Shown here piece after piece: positions 18,853 through 27,040 of a DNA stretch of 41,715 bases. Made by a program: the position numbers and the translations under genes. The DNA is from an uncultured Flavobacteriaceae bacterium. Lineage in GTDB: Bacteria; Bacteroidota; Bacteroidia; Flavobacteriales; Flavobacteriaceae. The notes under the pieces were generated by a model. The model was not told where the DNA came from. It made no database searches and saw nothing but the letters and a program-made list of their open reading frames with translations. How positions within the stretch are numbered: position 1 is the first letter of the stretch; each line of letters begins with the position of its first letter. Where the stretch lies: contig CALKFR010000022.1 in NCBI GenBank assembly GCA_938084555.1, forward strand, positions 1-41,715. The letters run 5' to 3'.

Positions 18853-19897
18853 ACAAAAAATTGTTTTACTTATTATATCAACTACTATTTTAAGTGGGGT
18901 GTTCTGTTATAATTTTTATCAGTCTATTTATGGTGAGTTAATTTCTAAAGATTGTTCAGTTTTCATCAGATCCTTTGATACGATGATCACTGTTCAAAAA
19001 AACCTTTACAAATGTCTACAAAACGAACAAAATTCTGACACCTACGAAATACCTAAATTTAAATGGTTGGCTAATCAGAAAAACTTTTCAAAACCAAAGG
19101 CAGGAAAATATGTTTTAACTAAAGGAATGTCTTTAAATGATGTGATTAATCTCTTTAGGAGTGGCAAACAAACTCCTGTAAAAGTTTCTTTTAACAATCA
19201 AGACACACTTGAAAAATTTTCAGGACGGATATCATCACAAATAGAAGCAGATTCAATTGCAATTTTAGAAGTTTTCAAAGATTCTATTTTTTTAAGAGAT
19301 AATAAACTTACCAAAGCCTCTGTTTTAGGAATTATAATTCCAAACACTTACGAATTTTACTGGAATGTATCTCCTGAGAATTTCAGAAGTAAGCTATTGA
19401 AAGAATATAATAAGTTTTGGAATAAAGAAAGATTAACTAAAGCATCATCTTTAAAACTGTCTAAACAAGAAGTAATGACTTTAGCTTCTATAGTTCAAAA
19501 AGAAACCGTAAAAATTGTTGAAAGACCAATTGTAGCAGGTCTTTATTTAAATAGAATTAAAAGAGGTATTCCTTTACAATCAGATCCTACGATAATATAC
19601 ATGCTAAAGAGAAAAAACGGAATGGATTTTCAGGTAAAAAGAGTTTTATATAAAGATTTAAAAATATCATCTCCTTTTAATACCTACCTAAATAAGGGCT
19701 TACCTCCCAACTTGATAGCCATGCCAGATATATCATCAATTGATGCAGTATTAAATTATAAAAAACATAACTATATATATATGTGCGCTAGTGTTACAAA
19801 GTTTGGTTATCATGAATTTACAAGTACTTTGTCACAACACAACAGAAATGCACTTAAATATCAACGATGGTTAAACAAAAAGGGTATTAATAGATAA
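18845..19897 (+). CDS. mltG: Endolytic murein transglycosylase MltG (YceG family)
   Basis: MltG cuts nascent glycan strands at the inner membrane and so sets strand length. The 350-residue protein has one N-terminal transmembrane segment (about residues 5-22) with the rest in the periplasm. A LysM-like subdomain includes GKYVLTKGMSLNDVINL near 87-103. The catalytic motif ASIVQKET contains Glu220, and the family block PLQSDPTIIY follows near 244. The ATG overlaps the acetyltransferase gene. No clear terminator follows; the next 197 nt are AT-rich non-coding sequence with the promoter of the lysozyme-like gene. Confidence 0.93.
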   Translation: MNKQKIVLLIISTTILSGVFCYNFYQSIYGELISKDCSVFIRSFDTMITVQKNLYKCLQNEQNSDTYEIPKFKWLANQKNFSKPKAGKYVLTKGMSLNDVINLFRSGKQTPVKVSFNNQDTLEKFSGRISSQIEADSIAILEVFKDSIFLRDNKLTKASVLGIIIPNTYEFYWNVSPENFRSKLLKEYNKFWNKERLTKASSLKLSKQEVMTLASIVQKETVKIVERPIVAGLYLNRIKRGIPLQSDPTIIYMLKRKNGMDFQVKRVLYKDLKISSPFNTYLNKGLPPNLIAMPDISSIDAVLNYKKHNYIYMCASVTKFGYHEFTSTLSQHNRNALKYQRWLNKKGINR

Positions 19898-20059
19898 TAT
19901 TTTTTATATTTATTTTGATTTATTTCTGAAAAAGAAGAAAATATAAATTAAATATCATTTTATTTATCGATTCCTCAATATAATTGTCTTCACACCAAAA
20001 TATTCCTATTAAAAAATAACTAAATTTTAATTATTTATAATTTAAAATAATCAAAATAA

Positions 20060-20072
20060 ACTGATTATCAGT
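20060..20072. promoter_or_regulatory. Palindrome at the -33 position of the lysozyme-like gene promoter
   Basis: ACTGAT-T-ATCAGT is a perfect inverted repeat centred about 24 bp upstream of the TATCTTTG box. The location over the expected -33 element suggests an operator; no regulator can be named. Confidence 0.4.
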
Positions 20073-20089
20073 ATATTATATATAAATTG

Positions 20090-20097
20090 TATCTTTG
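20090..20097 (+). promoter_or_regulatory. -7 promoter element for the lysozyme-like gene
   Basis: TATCTTTG is an exact TAnnTTTG match. It is followed by CACCCGCTAAA, nearly the same as the sequence after the rplS -7 box. Confidence 0.6.
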
Positions 20098-20721
20098 CAC
20101 CCGCTAAATAGAAAGATTTACAATATTAAAAGGATTATTTTTTTATTAATTTTATTTTTAGGGTTTGTTAATGCTACTAAAAACCCTGAATACTATAGGT
20201 TCCCAGAAGAGAGCTCATCATCGGTAGTTTTGAGACCAAATACTCAAAATACAATCAGCATTCTATATTTAAATAAAAACTTTGTTGGATTTAAAGAAGC
20301 CTTAGCTTTTAAAGAATCTCAGGGAAAGTACAGAGTTATAAATACATTGGGATATCTAGGAAAATATCAATTTGGTTCATCAACATTAGAACGTTTTAAC
20401 ATTTACAACACTACCCGTTTTTTACATGACCCAGAGTTACAAGAACAAGTATTCATTGCATATTGTAAGGTAAATAAGTGGATTCTAAGAAAAGATATTA
20501 AAAGAAGTGTTGGAAAAACTATAAACGGTGTAAAAATTACTGAATCTGGAATATTAGCTGCAGCTCATTTAAGTGGTGCAGGTAATGTGAAAAAATATCT
20601 TCGAAGTAATGGCCAAAGAAACTATTCAGACGCATATGGATCTTCGATTAAATCTTATATGAAAACCTTTGCTGGCTATGACGTATCTTATATAAAAGGT
20701 GACCGAAAAGCAAGTATATAA
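20095..20721 (+). CDS. Lysozyme-like (transglycosylase-type) secreted protein, start codon unclear
   Basis: The mature part, FKEALAFKESQGKYRVIN then GYLGKYQFGSSTLE, resembles the lysozyme/SLT fold; Glu in FKESQG is the likely catalytic acid. AAHLSGAGNVKKYLRS follows. A secretion signal (IIFLLILFLGFVNAT) is encoded near the start. No ATG or GTG precedes the conserved region. The frame is open from TTG at 20095, but that TTG is the end of the -7 box TATCTTTG, so it can be the start only if transcription begins further upstream. Otherwise ATT at 20116 or 20125 would have to serve. The stop abuts the stop of the convergent methylase gene (TAATTA serves both). Cell-wall function is inferred from the fold and from mltG next to it. 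Confidence 0.75.
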   Translation: MHPLNRKIYNIKRIIFLLILFLGFVNATKNPEYYRFPEESSSSVVLRPNTQNTISILYLNKNFVGFKEALAFKESQGKYRVINTLGYLGKYQFGSSTLERFNIYNTTRFLHDPELQEQVFIAYCKVNKWILRKDIKRSVGKTINGVKITESGILAAAHLSGAGNVKKYLRSNGQRNYSDAYGSSIKSYMKTFAGYDVSYIKGDRKASI

Positions 20722-21426
20722 TTACTTCTGAATAATAAATATAGCTGGTCTTTTATGTAAATCTGGTGATTGTTTTTTCCAATCAGCAATTGTAAAAGTC
20801 TTTATGAATTCACTAGGCAATGAAATATCTATTGCAATACATAATAATGTTCCAGGATGTAAAACAGATTTTAAATCTGAAAACATTTTTTCATTTCTGT
20901 AGGGGGTTTCAATAAATATTTGGGATTGATTTTTTTCCTTTGACAATTTTTCTAACCCTTTAATTCCTTTTTTCCTATCAGAATTATCAATGGGTAAATA
21001 GCCATTAAATGCAAAATTTTGACCATTTAGCCCAGAAGCCATTAATGCCATTAAGATTGAAGATGGACCTACTAAGGGAACCACTTGAATACCTTTTTCA
21101 TGAGCTTGCTTCACTATAGTAGCTCCGGGATCGGCTACAGCTGGAACTCCTGCTTCTGACAATAACCCAACTGAAATACCTTGTGCACAAAAATCTAAAT
21201 AAGTACGAGTTTCTATTTCTTTCGCATACTTATCTAACTTCATCATTGTCAATGAAGATTGAATTTTTTTTGGTGTGATTTTTTTAATAAATCTTCTGGC
21301 AGACTTTTCATTCTCAACAATATAATGATCCAACAATTCAACTATGGTTTTCACAGAATATGGCATTACTTCCAAAGGTTCATTTTCACCTAAAGTTGTT
21401 GGAATTAGATATAGCTTTCCTCTCAT
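20722..21426 (-). CDS. SAM-dependent methyltransferase, tetrapyrrole-methylase fold (RsmI-like)
   Basis: The 234-residue protein belongs to the family of RsmI, which 2'-O-methylates C1402 of 16S rRNA. It starts GKLYLIPTTLGENEP, has GISVGLLSEAGVPAVADPGA near residues 82-101 and VVPLVGPSSILMALMASG near 112-129, and then IFIETPYRNEKMF, all family blocks. It differs from canonical RsmI (no classic GTLYVVATPIGN start), and Bacteroidota usually carry a second, true RsmI, so I leave the symbol empty; the target is uncertain. The ATG overlaps the stop of the phosphatase gene by 4 nt (ATGA), making it the last gene of the dnaA run. Confidence 0.87.
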   Translation of the reverse strand: MRGKLYLIPTTLGENEPLEVMPYSVKTIVELLDHYIVENEKSARRFIKKITPKKIQSSLTMMKLDKYAKEIETRTYLDFCAQGISVGLLSEAGVPAVADPGATIVKQAHEKGIQVVPLVGPSSILMALMASGLNGQNFAFNGYLPIDNSDRKKGIKGLEKLSKEKNQSQIFIETPYRNEKMFSDLKSVLHPGTLLCIAIDISLPSEFIKTFTIADWKKQSPDLHKRPAIFIIQK

Positions 21427-21875
21427 AAATAACTGCTTGCGATTATACTACAGGCTTTATCTAACATTTCGTAAACATTTTCAAAACCACGATCACCACC
21501 ATAGTAAGGATCAGGAACACTTAAATCTTTAGTTGGTTCAATTTCGTTTAATATCATTTTTACCTTAATCAAGTCAGACTCATTTTTTGCCAGAGAACAT
21601 ATATTTTTATAATTTTCTGAGTCCATAGCATAAATTAAATCAAACTCATTAAAATCATTTGCAATAAACTTACGTGCTCTTTGATTTGAAATATCAATCC
21701 CATTTTTTTTTGCGATTGCTATAGATCTATAATCTGGTAATTCCCCGATGTGATAGGCAGCTGTCCCAGCAGAATCAACAATAAAATAATCAGGATTTAG
21801 CTTTGATTTAAGAATTCCTTCAGCCAGTGGTGAACGACAAATATTTCCTAAACAGACCATCAATATTTTTTTCAT
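21423..21875 (-). CDS. Low-molecular-weight protein tyrosine phosphatase
   Basis: The enzyme hydrolyses phosphotyrosine and sometimes arginine phosphate or small phosphoesters. The P-loop C-x5-R is at residues 8-14 (VCLGNICRSP) and the general-acid Asp is in PDPYYGGDRGF near residue 120. The 150-residue length is normal. It lies 32 nt downstream of dnaA and overlaps the methylase gene by 4 nt; this order is conserved in flavobacteria. Its substrate is unknown, and no kinase gene is nearby. Confidence 0.94.
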   Translation of the reverse strand: MKKILMVCLGNICRSPLAEGILKSKLNPDYFIVDSAGTAAYHIGELPDYRSIAIAKKNGIDISNQRARKFIANDFNEFDLIYAMDSENYKNICSLAKNESDLIKVKMILNEIEPTKDLSVPDPYYGGDRGFENVYEMLDKACSIIASSYL

Positions 21876-21907
21876 AGGGTAAACTTAAAAAATATTATAG
21901 TTGATCT

Positions 21908-23335
21908 TTAAAAAGTTAACTTCTTTCTAAGATCTTCTACATATTTTCTAAATTGCTTGTCTGTCTCAGTTAAATTATCAACAGTTTTACAAGCATGAAG
22001 AACAGTAGCATGATCTCTTTGTCCAATTTGAGAACCGATACTTGCAAGAGAAGTTTTAGTCATTCTTTTCGCAAAATACATTGCTAACTGACGAGCTTGA
22101 ACAATATGTCTTTTTCTAGTTTTTGATTGTAATGTAACCACATCCATATCAAAATACTTAGATACAACTTTTTGAATATAATCAATAGACACCTCTTTCT
22201 TGGTGTTTTTTACAAATTTATCTACAATTTGTTTGGCCAACTCAAGAGAGAATTCTCTTCTATTAAAAGAGGCCTGTGCAATCATTGAAATTATCACTCC
22301 TTCAAGTTCTCTTACGTTAGATTTAATGTTTTTTGCAATGTATTCAACAATTTCTTCTGGCATTTCAACTCCATCTCTAAAGAGTTTATTTTGAAGGATA
22401 GAAATACGTGTTTCAAAATCTGGCAATTGTAGTTCAGCAGACAGCCCCCATTTAAATCTTGAAAGTAAGCGTTGTTCGATATCTTGCATATCAACTGGGG
22501 CTTTATCTGAAGTTAAAATAACTTGCTTACCATTTTGATGTAAATGGTTAAATATATGGAAGAAAACATCCTGAGTTCCAGCTTTTCCTGAAAGGAATTG
22601 AACATCATCTATTAATAAAACATCAACCATTTGATAAAAATGAATAAAATCATTTCTAGTATTAGATTTTACAGAATCAATAAATTGCTGCGTAAATTTC
22701 TCAGATGAAATGTATAATACCGTTTTATCTGGATATTTATCTTTAATATCAACTCCAATAGCATGAGCTAAATGTGTTTTCCCTAAACCAACACCACCAT
22801 AAATTAACAAAGGATTGAAAGATGTTCCTCCTGGTTTGTTTGCTACAGCCATTCCAGCAGATCGAGCCAACCGATTTGAATCTCCTTCTACAAAGTTTTT
22901 AAAATTATAATTAGCATTTAATTGAGATTCAATTTTAACTTTTTGTAATCCCGGAATAACGAAAGGGTTTCTTAATTCTCTTTTATTTACCTCAAGCGGT
23001 ACAGCTATTTTTTGTGGTTTTAGTGGGTCTCTGTTTGAACTTGGTATTTTAACAATTTGAGGACGATTACTACTATACGTATTTTCCATACGAACATCGT
23101 AAATCAATTTAGCATCTTTTCCTAATTCTCTAACGAGAGCTACTCTTAAAAGTTTTATGTAATGTTCTTCCAACCATTCATAAAAAAACTTACTAGGTAC
23201 TTGGATAGTTAAAGCTTCTCCAGATAATTTTACAGGTTTGATAGGTTCAAACCATGTTTTATAAGCCTGAGGCTTAATATTATCTTTTATAAAAGAGAGA
23301 CATTCATCCCAAACCGAAACAGCAGTTTTAGTCAT
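21908..23335 (-). CDS. dnaA: Chromosomal replication initiator protein DnaA
   Basis: DnaA binds 9-mer boxes at oriC, opens the duplex and loads the helicase. The 475-residue protein has domain I (CLSFIKDNIKPQAYKTWFEP), a short linker, the AAA+ domain with Walker A GGVGLGKT at 180-187, Walker B VDVLLIDDVQFL and sensor residues in LSRFKWGL, and domain IV with the DNA-binding signature RDHATVLHACKTV. The ATG at 23333-23335 is preceded by 169 nt of AT-rich DNA that contains one perfect DnaA box, which suggests autoregulation. I see no box cluster that would mark oriC. The phosphatase and methylase genes follow on the same strand. Confidence 0.98.
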   Translation of the reverse strand: MTKTAVSVWDECLSFIKDNIKPQAYKTWFEPIKPVKLSGEALTIQVPSKFFYEWLEEHYIKLLRVALVRELGKDAKLIYDVRMENTYSSNRPQIVKIPSSNRDPLKPQKIAVPLEVNKRELRNPFVIPGLQKVKIESQLNANYNFKNFVEGDSNRLARSAGMAVANKPGGTSFNPLLIYGGVGLGKTHLAHAIGVDIKDKYPDKTVLYISSEKFTQQFIDSVKSNTRNDFIHFYQMVDVLLIDDVQFLSGKAGTQDVFFHIFNHLHQNGKQVILTSDKAPVDMQDIEQRLLSRFKWGLSAELQLPDFETRISILQNKLFRDGVEMPEEIVEYIAKNIKSNVRELEGVIISMIAQASFNRREFSLELAKQIVDKFVKNTKKEVSIDYIQKVVSKYFDMDVVTLQSKTRKRHIVQARQLAMYFAKRMTKTSLASIGSQIGQRDHATVLHACKTVDNLTETDKQFRKYVEDLRKKLTF

Positions 23336-23412
23336 AAATTTTAGTAGAAAATTTAATAATTTTAATGTTTTTTAATTTAGGGGTATGCTAATTATGATAA
23401 GCAATACAAATG

Positions 23413-23421
23413 TGTGAATAA
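23413..23421 (-). promoter_or_regulatory. DnaA box upstream of dnaA
   Basis: The minus strand reads TTATTCACA, an exact match to TTATNCACA, 78 nt before the dnaA start. It is the only exact box I find in the dnaA upstream region. Confidence 0.5.
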
Positions 23422-23504
23422 ATTTTAGTAAAAAAAAATGAAATTGCTATTGATTATTAATTATTTTTTACGTAGAATGAAATTCAAAAAAAAAAACGAA
23501 AAAT

Positions 23505-23903
23505 TTGAAAAAATTTTCTACAAATATTAGAGTTCGGTATGGAGAAACCGATCAAATGGGAGTTGTCTATCACGGTAATTATGCAACATACTTTGAAGTA
23601 GCCAGAACTGAATGGCTTAGAAATGTGGGAGTTACGTATAAAAATCTAGAAGATAACGGCATTATGCTTCCAGTAATTTCACTAGCTTTTAATTTTTTAA
23701 AGTCTGCAAAATATGATGATATGTTAAGTATATCAGTTTTTTTAAAAAAAAGACCTTTAGTGAAAATAGAATTTGATTATGAGATTTATAATCAAAATAA
23801 GGAAAAGATATCAACAGGTAATTCAGTTTTAGCTTTCATAAATATGAAAACTAACAAACCAATAAAATGTCCAGATTATATCATAAAAAAATTAGATATC
23901 TAA
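23505..23903 (+). CDS. Acyl-CoA thioesterase, YbgC/FadM hotdog family
   Basis: Hotdog thioesterases of this branch hydrolyse acyl-CoA or acyl-ACP. The 132-residue length is typical. The active-site motif RVRYGETDQMGVVYHGNY has the catalytic Asp at residue 16, and FEVARTEWLR follows. The start is TTG at 23505: an in-frame TGA lies 27 nt upstream and the next Met is inside the active-site motif. An ATG at 23477 is in another frame and soon stops. The last four codons (Leu-Asp-Ile-stop) overlap the end of the YigZ-family gene on the other strand. Confidence 0.9.
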   Translation: MKKFSTNIRVRYGETDQMGVVYHGNYATYFEVARTEWLRNVGVTYKNLEDNGIMLPVISLAFNFLKSAKYDDMLSISVFLKKRPLVKIEFDYEIYNQNKEKISTGNSVLAFINMKTNKPIKCPDYIIKKLDI

Positions 23904-24500
23904 TGATTTAATTTTTAATTTATATAAAACCTTAAAAATTTTAAATATTTTATTGGCATTCGATTTTCTAATTGAGATGATCAATTCACAATTCATATCT
24001 AATTTTTGATTCTTTATAATTATTGAATTTTCTTTAATAATTCTTAACACTTTACTCATTAATTCATATTCAAAATTTAATTGAAAATATGTATCAATAG
24101 TTTTTTCTTCAATAATTGAAGATTCTAATGCTAATCTTGCTGATGACCTATACGCATTAATTAAACCGCCAACCCCAAGTTTTGTTCCACCAAAATACCG
24201 CACAGAAACCACTAAAATATTTGTTAATTCAAATGATTGAATTTGACCATATATTGGCATCCCTGCAGAATTTGTTGGTTCTCCATCATCATTAGCTCTA
24301 TACCTTACAGATTCGACCCCTAATTGCCAAGAATAACAAAAATGACGAGCACTATAATGTTTCTTTCTCAAAAACTCTAATGATGATTTAATATTCTCTT
24401 CGTTATTTACAGGAAAAGCATACCCGTAAAACTTACTGTTTTTATCCTTAAATAGGGTCTCTTTTGAAGGTTTAGTAATGGTTTTATAAATATCATCCAT
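23892..24500 (-). CDS. IMPACT family protein (YigZ-like)
   Basis: The family is widespread; eukaryotic IMPACT regulates Gcn2 and the bacterial role is not settled. The 202-residue protein has the UPF0029 N-terminal block: FYGYAFPVNNEENIKSSLE, HFCYSWQLG, RANDDGEPTNSAGMPI and the strongly conserved VSVRYFGGTKLGVGGL near 100-115. A C-terminal DUF1949-like region follows, rich in Ile, Lys and Asn. It is the last gene of the ribD operon, overlapping the transporter gene by 8 nt, and it ends inside the tail of the convergent thioesterase gene. Confidence 0.92.
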   Translation of the reverse strand: MDDIYKTITKPSKETLFKDKNSKFYGYAFPVNNEENIKSSLEFLRKKHYSARHFCYSWQLGVESVRYRANDDGEPTNSAGMPIYGQIQSFELTNILVVSVRYFGGTKLGVGGLINAYRSSARLALESSIIEEKTIDTYFQLNFEYELMSKVLRIIKENSIIIKNQKLDMNCELIISIRKSNANKIFKIFKVLYKLKIKSLDI

Positions 24501-25365
24501 TAACAGACATAATTAATATGATACTAACTACAGCTATACTAATTCCAATCCAATTTTTTCTGATTAATTTTTCTTTAAAAATAAACAACCCAAAAAGTGT
24601 TGACAAAATAACAATCCCAACATTGTTTAAAGTAAAAGCTGAAGAACTCTCCATTCCTTCTGTGCTCAGTGCCTTGAGTAAATAAACTATAGAAAAATAG
24701 TTTGGCACTCCTAATAAAATTCCCCCAAAAACAGATTTAAGCTCAAAACTTAATGTCCCTTTAATTTTTTGATACAATAAGACTATAATACCCAAAACAA
24801 AAGCACAGCCAAAAATTGTTGCAGAAAATAAAGGTACCCCTCCTTCTTTAACAAAAGATGTTTCTACATATTTTAAACTAGTGTCTATTGCCCCAGAACC
24901 AAAAAATAAAAGTATTGGAAATAAAAAATCTTTATTTTTTTGAGCTATTCCATTTTTTTCTTTAGATGAAGTCAAATAAACTGCTATAAGTGCCAATAAA
25001 ATACCAACGAATTTTATTAGACTAAGGTTTTCCTCGTAATACCAGACTCCAAATACAATAGCTATAACAACAGACATTTTACTAGAAACAGATGCTACTG
25101 ATAATCCATTTTTTTGAGAAGTCAACGCCATAATATTAAACACAAGAATAAACATAATACCTAATAAAAATGCGCCAACAAACCAGGGTTGATGTGGTAT
25201 CTCTTTAAAAGAAACTGAACCATTTGACAAGTAAAAACCTAAAGCAGCAGCTGTGAAATAATTAATAACAATTGCCTGAAAAGTATTGATTTTTAAAACA
25301 TCAAATAATTTAAAAATAACAAATAAAAAACTTGAAATGCAAATACTAATAAGTAGATAAACCAT
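24493..25365 (-). CDS. EamA/DMT-family membrane transporter
   Basis: The 290-residue protein is strongly hydrophobic with about ten transmembrane segments arranged as two repeats of five, the pattern of drug/metabolite transporters. The first repeat ends near VGILLALIAVYLTSSK (about residue 135) and the second ends near WIGISIAVVSIILIM. TLNNVGIVILSTLFGLFIFKE is a typical second-repeat segment. The substrate is unknown; lying in an operon with ribD does not by itself indicate riboflavin export. The ATG overlaps the HAD gene stop as TAATG. Confidence 0.88.
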   Translation of the reverse strand: MVYLLISICISSFLFVIFKLFDVLKINTFQAIVINYFTAAALGFYLSNGSVSFKEIPHQPWFVGAFLLGIMFILVFNIMALTSQKNGLSVASVSSKMSVVIAIVFGVWYYEENLSLIKFVGILLALIAVYLTSSKEKNGIAQKNKDFLFPILLFFGSGAIDTSLKYVETSFVKEGGVPLFSATIFGCAFVLGIIVLLYQKIKGTLSFELKSVFGGILLGVPNYFSIVYLLKALSTEGMESSSAFTLNNVGIVILSTLFGLFIFKEKLIRKNWIGISIAVVSIILIMSVNG

Positions 25366-25976
25366 TAATTAAATTCTTTTTTAGTTAACAAATCTACAAC
25401 ATCCTCATATTTTGGATTTAAATTCCAACTTTTAATCCCAAGCCTAGTGGCAATAATTGTATTCTCTTCAGTGTCGTCTATAAAGAATGTTTCTTCAGGC
25501 AGTAATTTATTTGATTTAATTACAAATTCATAAATATCTTTATTTGGTTTTCTGAGATGAATCTCGTGTGATAAATAAAATTTTTCAAAACAGTTTTTAA
25601 ATTCTGAAAATAATTTTTCACCCCAAGTTCTTTGAATCCATGAAATATGCAAATCATTGGTATTACTCAATAAAAAAATGCGATATTTTTTTGATTTAGC
25701 TAGCGATTTTAAAAAATACAATCTGTGTATAGGAAAATCTAGCAACATAGAATTCCATGCATTTTTAAACTCTAGTTCTGAAATCAATGGAAACAACCTT
25801 TTAACTGTTTTCAAAAACTCTTGTGTGGTTAACATTCCCATTTCATATTGTTTAGATACATCCAATAGTTCTTCTGTAAATTCTTTTACACCTAATTTTT
25901 TTAATTTTTTGTATGTAGCCTCCTTATCTAAGTTTATAAATACATCTCCAAAATCAAAGACTATATTTTTAATCAT
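25365..25976 (-). CDS. HAD-superfamily hydrolase (subfamily IA)
   Basis: The 203-residue protein is a probable small-molecule phosphatase. Motif I is VFDFGDVFIN with the nucleophile Asp8; as in YihX-type enzymes the second Asp of the usual DxD is replaced by Gly, with Asp at the next position. Motif II is LLSNTND, motif III the Lys in LRKPNKDIYEF, and motif IV FFIDDTEENT. It overlaps ribD by 8 nt and the transporter gene by one base. Riboflavin synthesis needs a phosphatase of this superfamily after the RibD steps, so a role there is possible, but it is an inference from the neighbourhood only. Confidence 0.88.
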   Translation of the reverse strand: MIKNIVFDFGDVFINLDKEATYKKLKKLGVKEFTEELLDVSKQYEMGMLTTQEFLKTVKRLFPLISELEFKNAWNSMLLDFPIHRLYFLKSLAKSKKYRIFLLSNTNDLHISWIQRTWGEKLFSEFKNCFEKFYLSHEIHLRKPNKDIYEFVIKSNKLLPEETFFIDDTEENTIIATRLGIKSWNLNPKYEDVVDLLTKKEFN

Positions 25977-27003
25977 TAATGTAAGTTTTTAAACGATCGC
26001 CCATAAGGTTTTCTTCATTAAAAAAAGGAACATCAAGAAATGGAGCCTTTGTTCCCTCATTAAAAGTTAATGCGCCAGAAAAAACTCTAGCTTCATCCCA
26101 TAAATTTTCATCAATAAAAGTTTGAATAGTTTTTCGCCCTCCTTCTACAATCAATGATTGAACTTTATGCCTATAAAGAACTTTACAAATTTGAAGAGCA
26201 ACCGGATTAGAAAAGTTTATTTTTTCAAAATAAAGGTTTCCATTACTTGTTGTAACTTTTTGATTAATAAATATTGTTTTTACAGAATCATCATAAACCT
26301 TTAAATTTCTGGGTATTTTTAAATCTTTATCTATAACAATTCTCATAGGGTTTTCACCTTTCCAGCTTCGAACATCTAAACTTGGATTATCATCTAAAAT
26401 TGTTGTAGTACCCACTAGTATAGAATGCTCTTTAGCTCTCCATTTATGAACTAATTGTCTTGATGTATTTTTGGTAATCCAAACGGGAGCTTGTTTTAAC
26501 CTATTCTTTGGTGCTATATAACCGTCTGAAGTTTGTGCCCATTTTAAAATAATATATGGTCTCTTTTTTAAGTGAAATGTAAAAAATCTTTTATGATGAG
26601 CTTTACATTCATTTTCTAAGACACCAACAATAACTTCACATCCTGAAGACTGTAGTTTTTTGACTCCTCTTCCAGCAACTATTTCATTAACATCAAGACA
26701 CCCAATCACTACTTTTTTTATTCCACTTCTAACAATTAAATCTGCACATGGAGGAGTTTTACCAAAATGAGAGCAAGGCTCTAAGGTTACATAGATTGTT
26801 GCTTTTTTTAAATCTTCCTTATTTTTTACAGAAGAAATTGCATTAACTTCAGCATGATTACCACCATAAGGACTGGTGTATCCCTCTCCAATAATTTTAT
26901 TACCAACAACCAATACTGCACCAACAGAAGGATTTGGTCTGGTTGTACCTATTCCTTGTTTAGAAATTTCAATACATCTTTTTATGTAGTATTCGTGATT
27001 CAA
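25969..27003 (-). CDS. ribD: Bifunctional riboflavin deaminase/reductase RibD
   Basis: RibD deaminates and then reduces the pyrimidine formed from GTP in riboflavin synthesis. The 344-residue protein contains both domains. The zinc deaminase motifs are NHAEVNA with His50, and PCSHFGKTPPC with Cys77 and Cys86. The reductase domain begins RPYIILKWAQTSDGYIA near residue 144 and includes SLIVEGGRKTIQTF. The start is TTG at 27001-27003; no ATG is available in frame before the conserved TTRPNPSVGAV block, and a TATTTTTG -7 box lies 20 nt before it. It heads the operon with the HAD, transporter and YigZ genes. Confidence 0.95.
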   Translation of the reverse strand: MNHEYYIKRCIEISKQGIGTTRPNPSVGAVLVVGNKIIGEGYTSPYGGNHAEVNAISSVKNKEDLKKATIYVTLEPCSHFGKTPPCADLIVRSGIKKVVIGCLDVNEIVAGRGVKKLQSSGCEVIVGVLENECKAHHKRFFTFHLKKRPYIILKWAQTSDGYIAPKNRLKQAPVWITKNTSRQLVHKWRAKEHSILVGTTTILDDNPSLDVRSWKGENPMRIVIDKDLKIPRNLKVYDDSVKTIFINQKVTTSNGNLYFEKINFSNPVALQICKVLYRHKVQSLIVEGGRKTIQTFIDENLWDEARVFSGALTFNEGTKAPFLDVPFFNEENLMGDRLKTYIND

Positions 27004-27010
27004 AAAAAAG

Positions 27011-27018
27011 TAACTTTG
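27011..27018 (+). promoter_or_regulatory. -7 promoter element for the acetyltransferase-prmC pair
   Basis: TAACTTTG is an exact TAnnTTTG match, 22 nt before the ATG at 27041. Confidence 0.6.
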
Positions 27019-27023
27019 TAAAG

Positions 27024-27031
27024 CAAAAATA
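27024..27031 (-). promoter_or_regulatory. -7 promoter element for the ribD operon
   Basis: The minus strand reads TATTTTTG, 20 nt before the TTG start of ribD. It lies 5 bp from the plus-strand element at 27011-27018, so the two promoters face away from each other with crossed footprints. Confidence 0.6.
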
Positions 27032-27040
27032 CAGGATTAA

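Noticed and set aside
23336..23504. Chromosomal replication origin next to dnaA
   Set aside because: Only one exact DnaA box is present and no repeated boxes or dnaN neighbour are seen.
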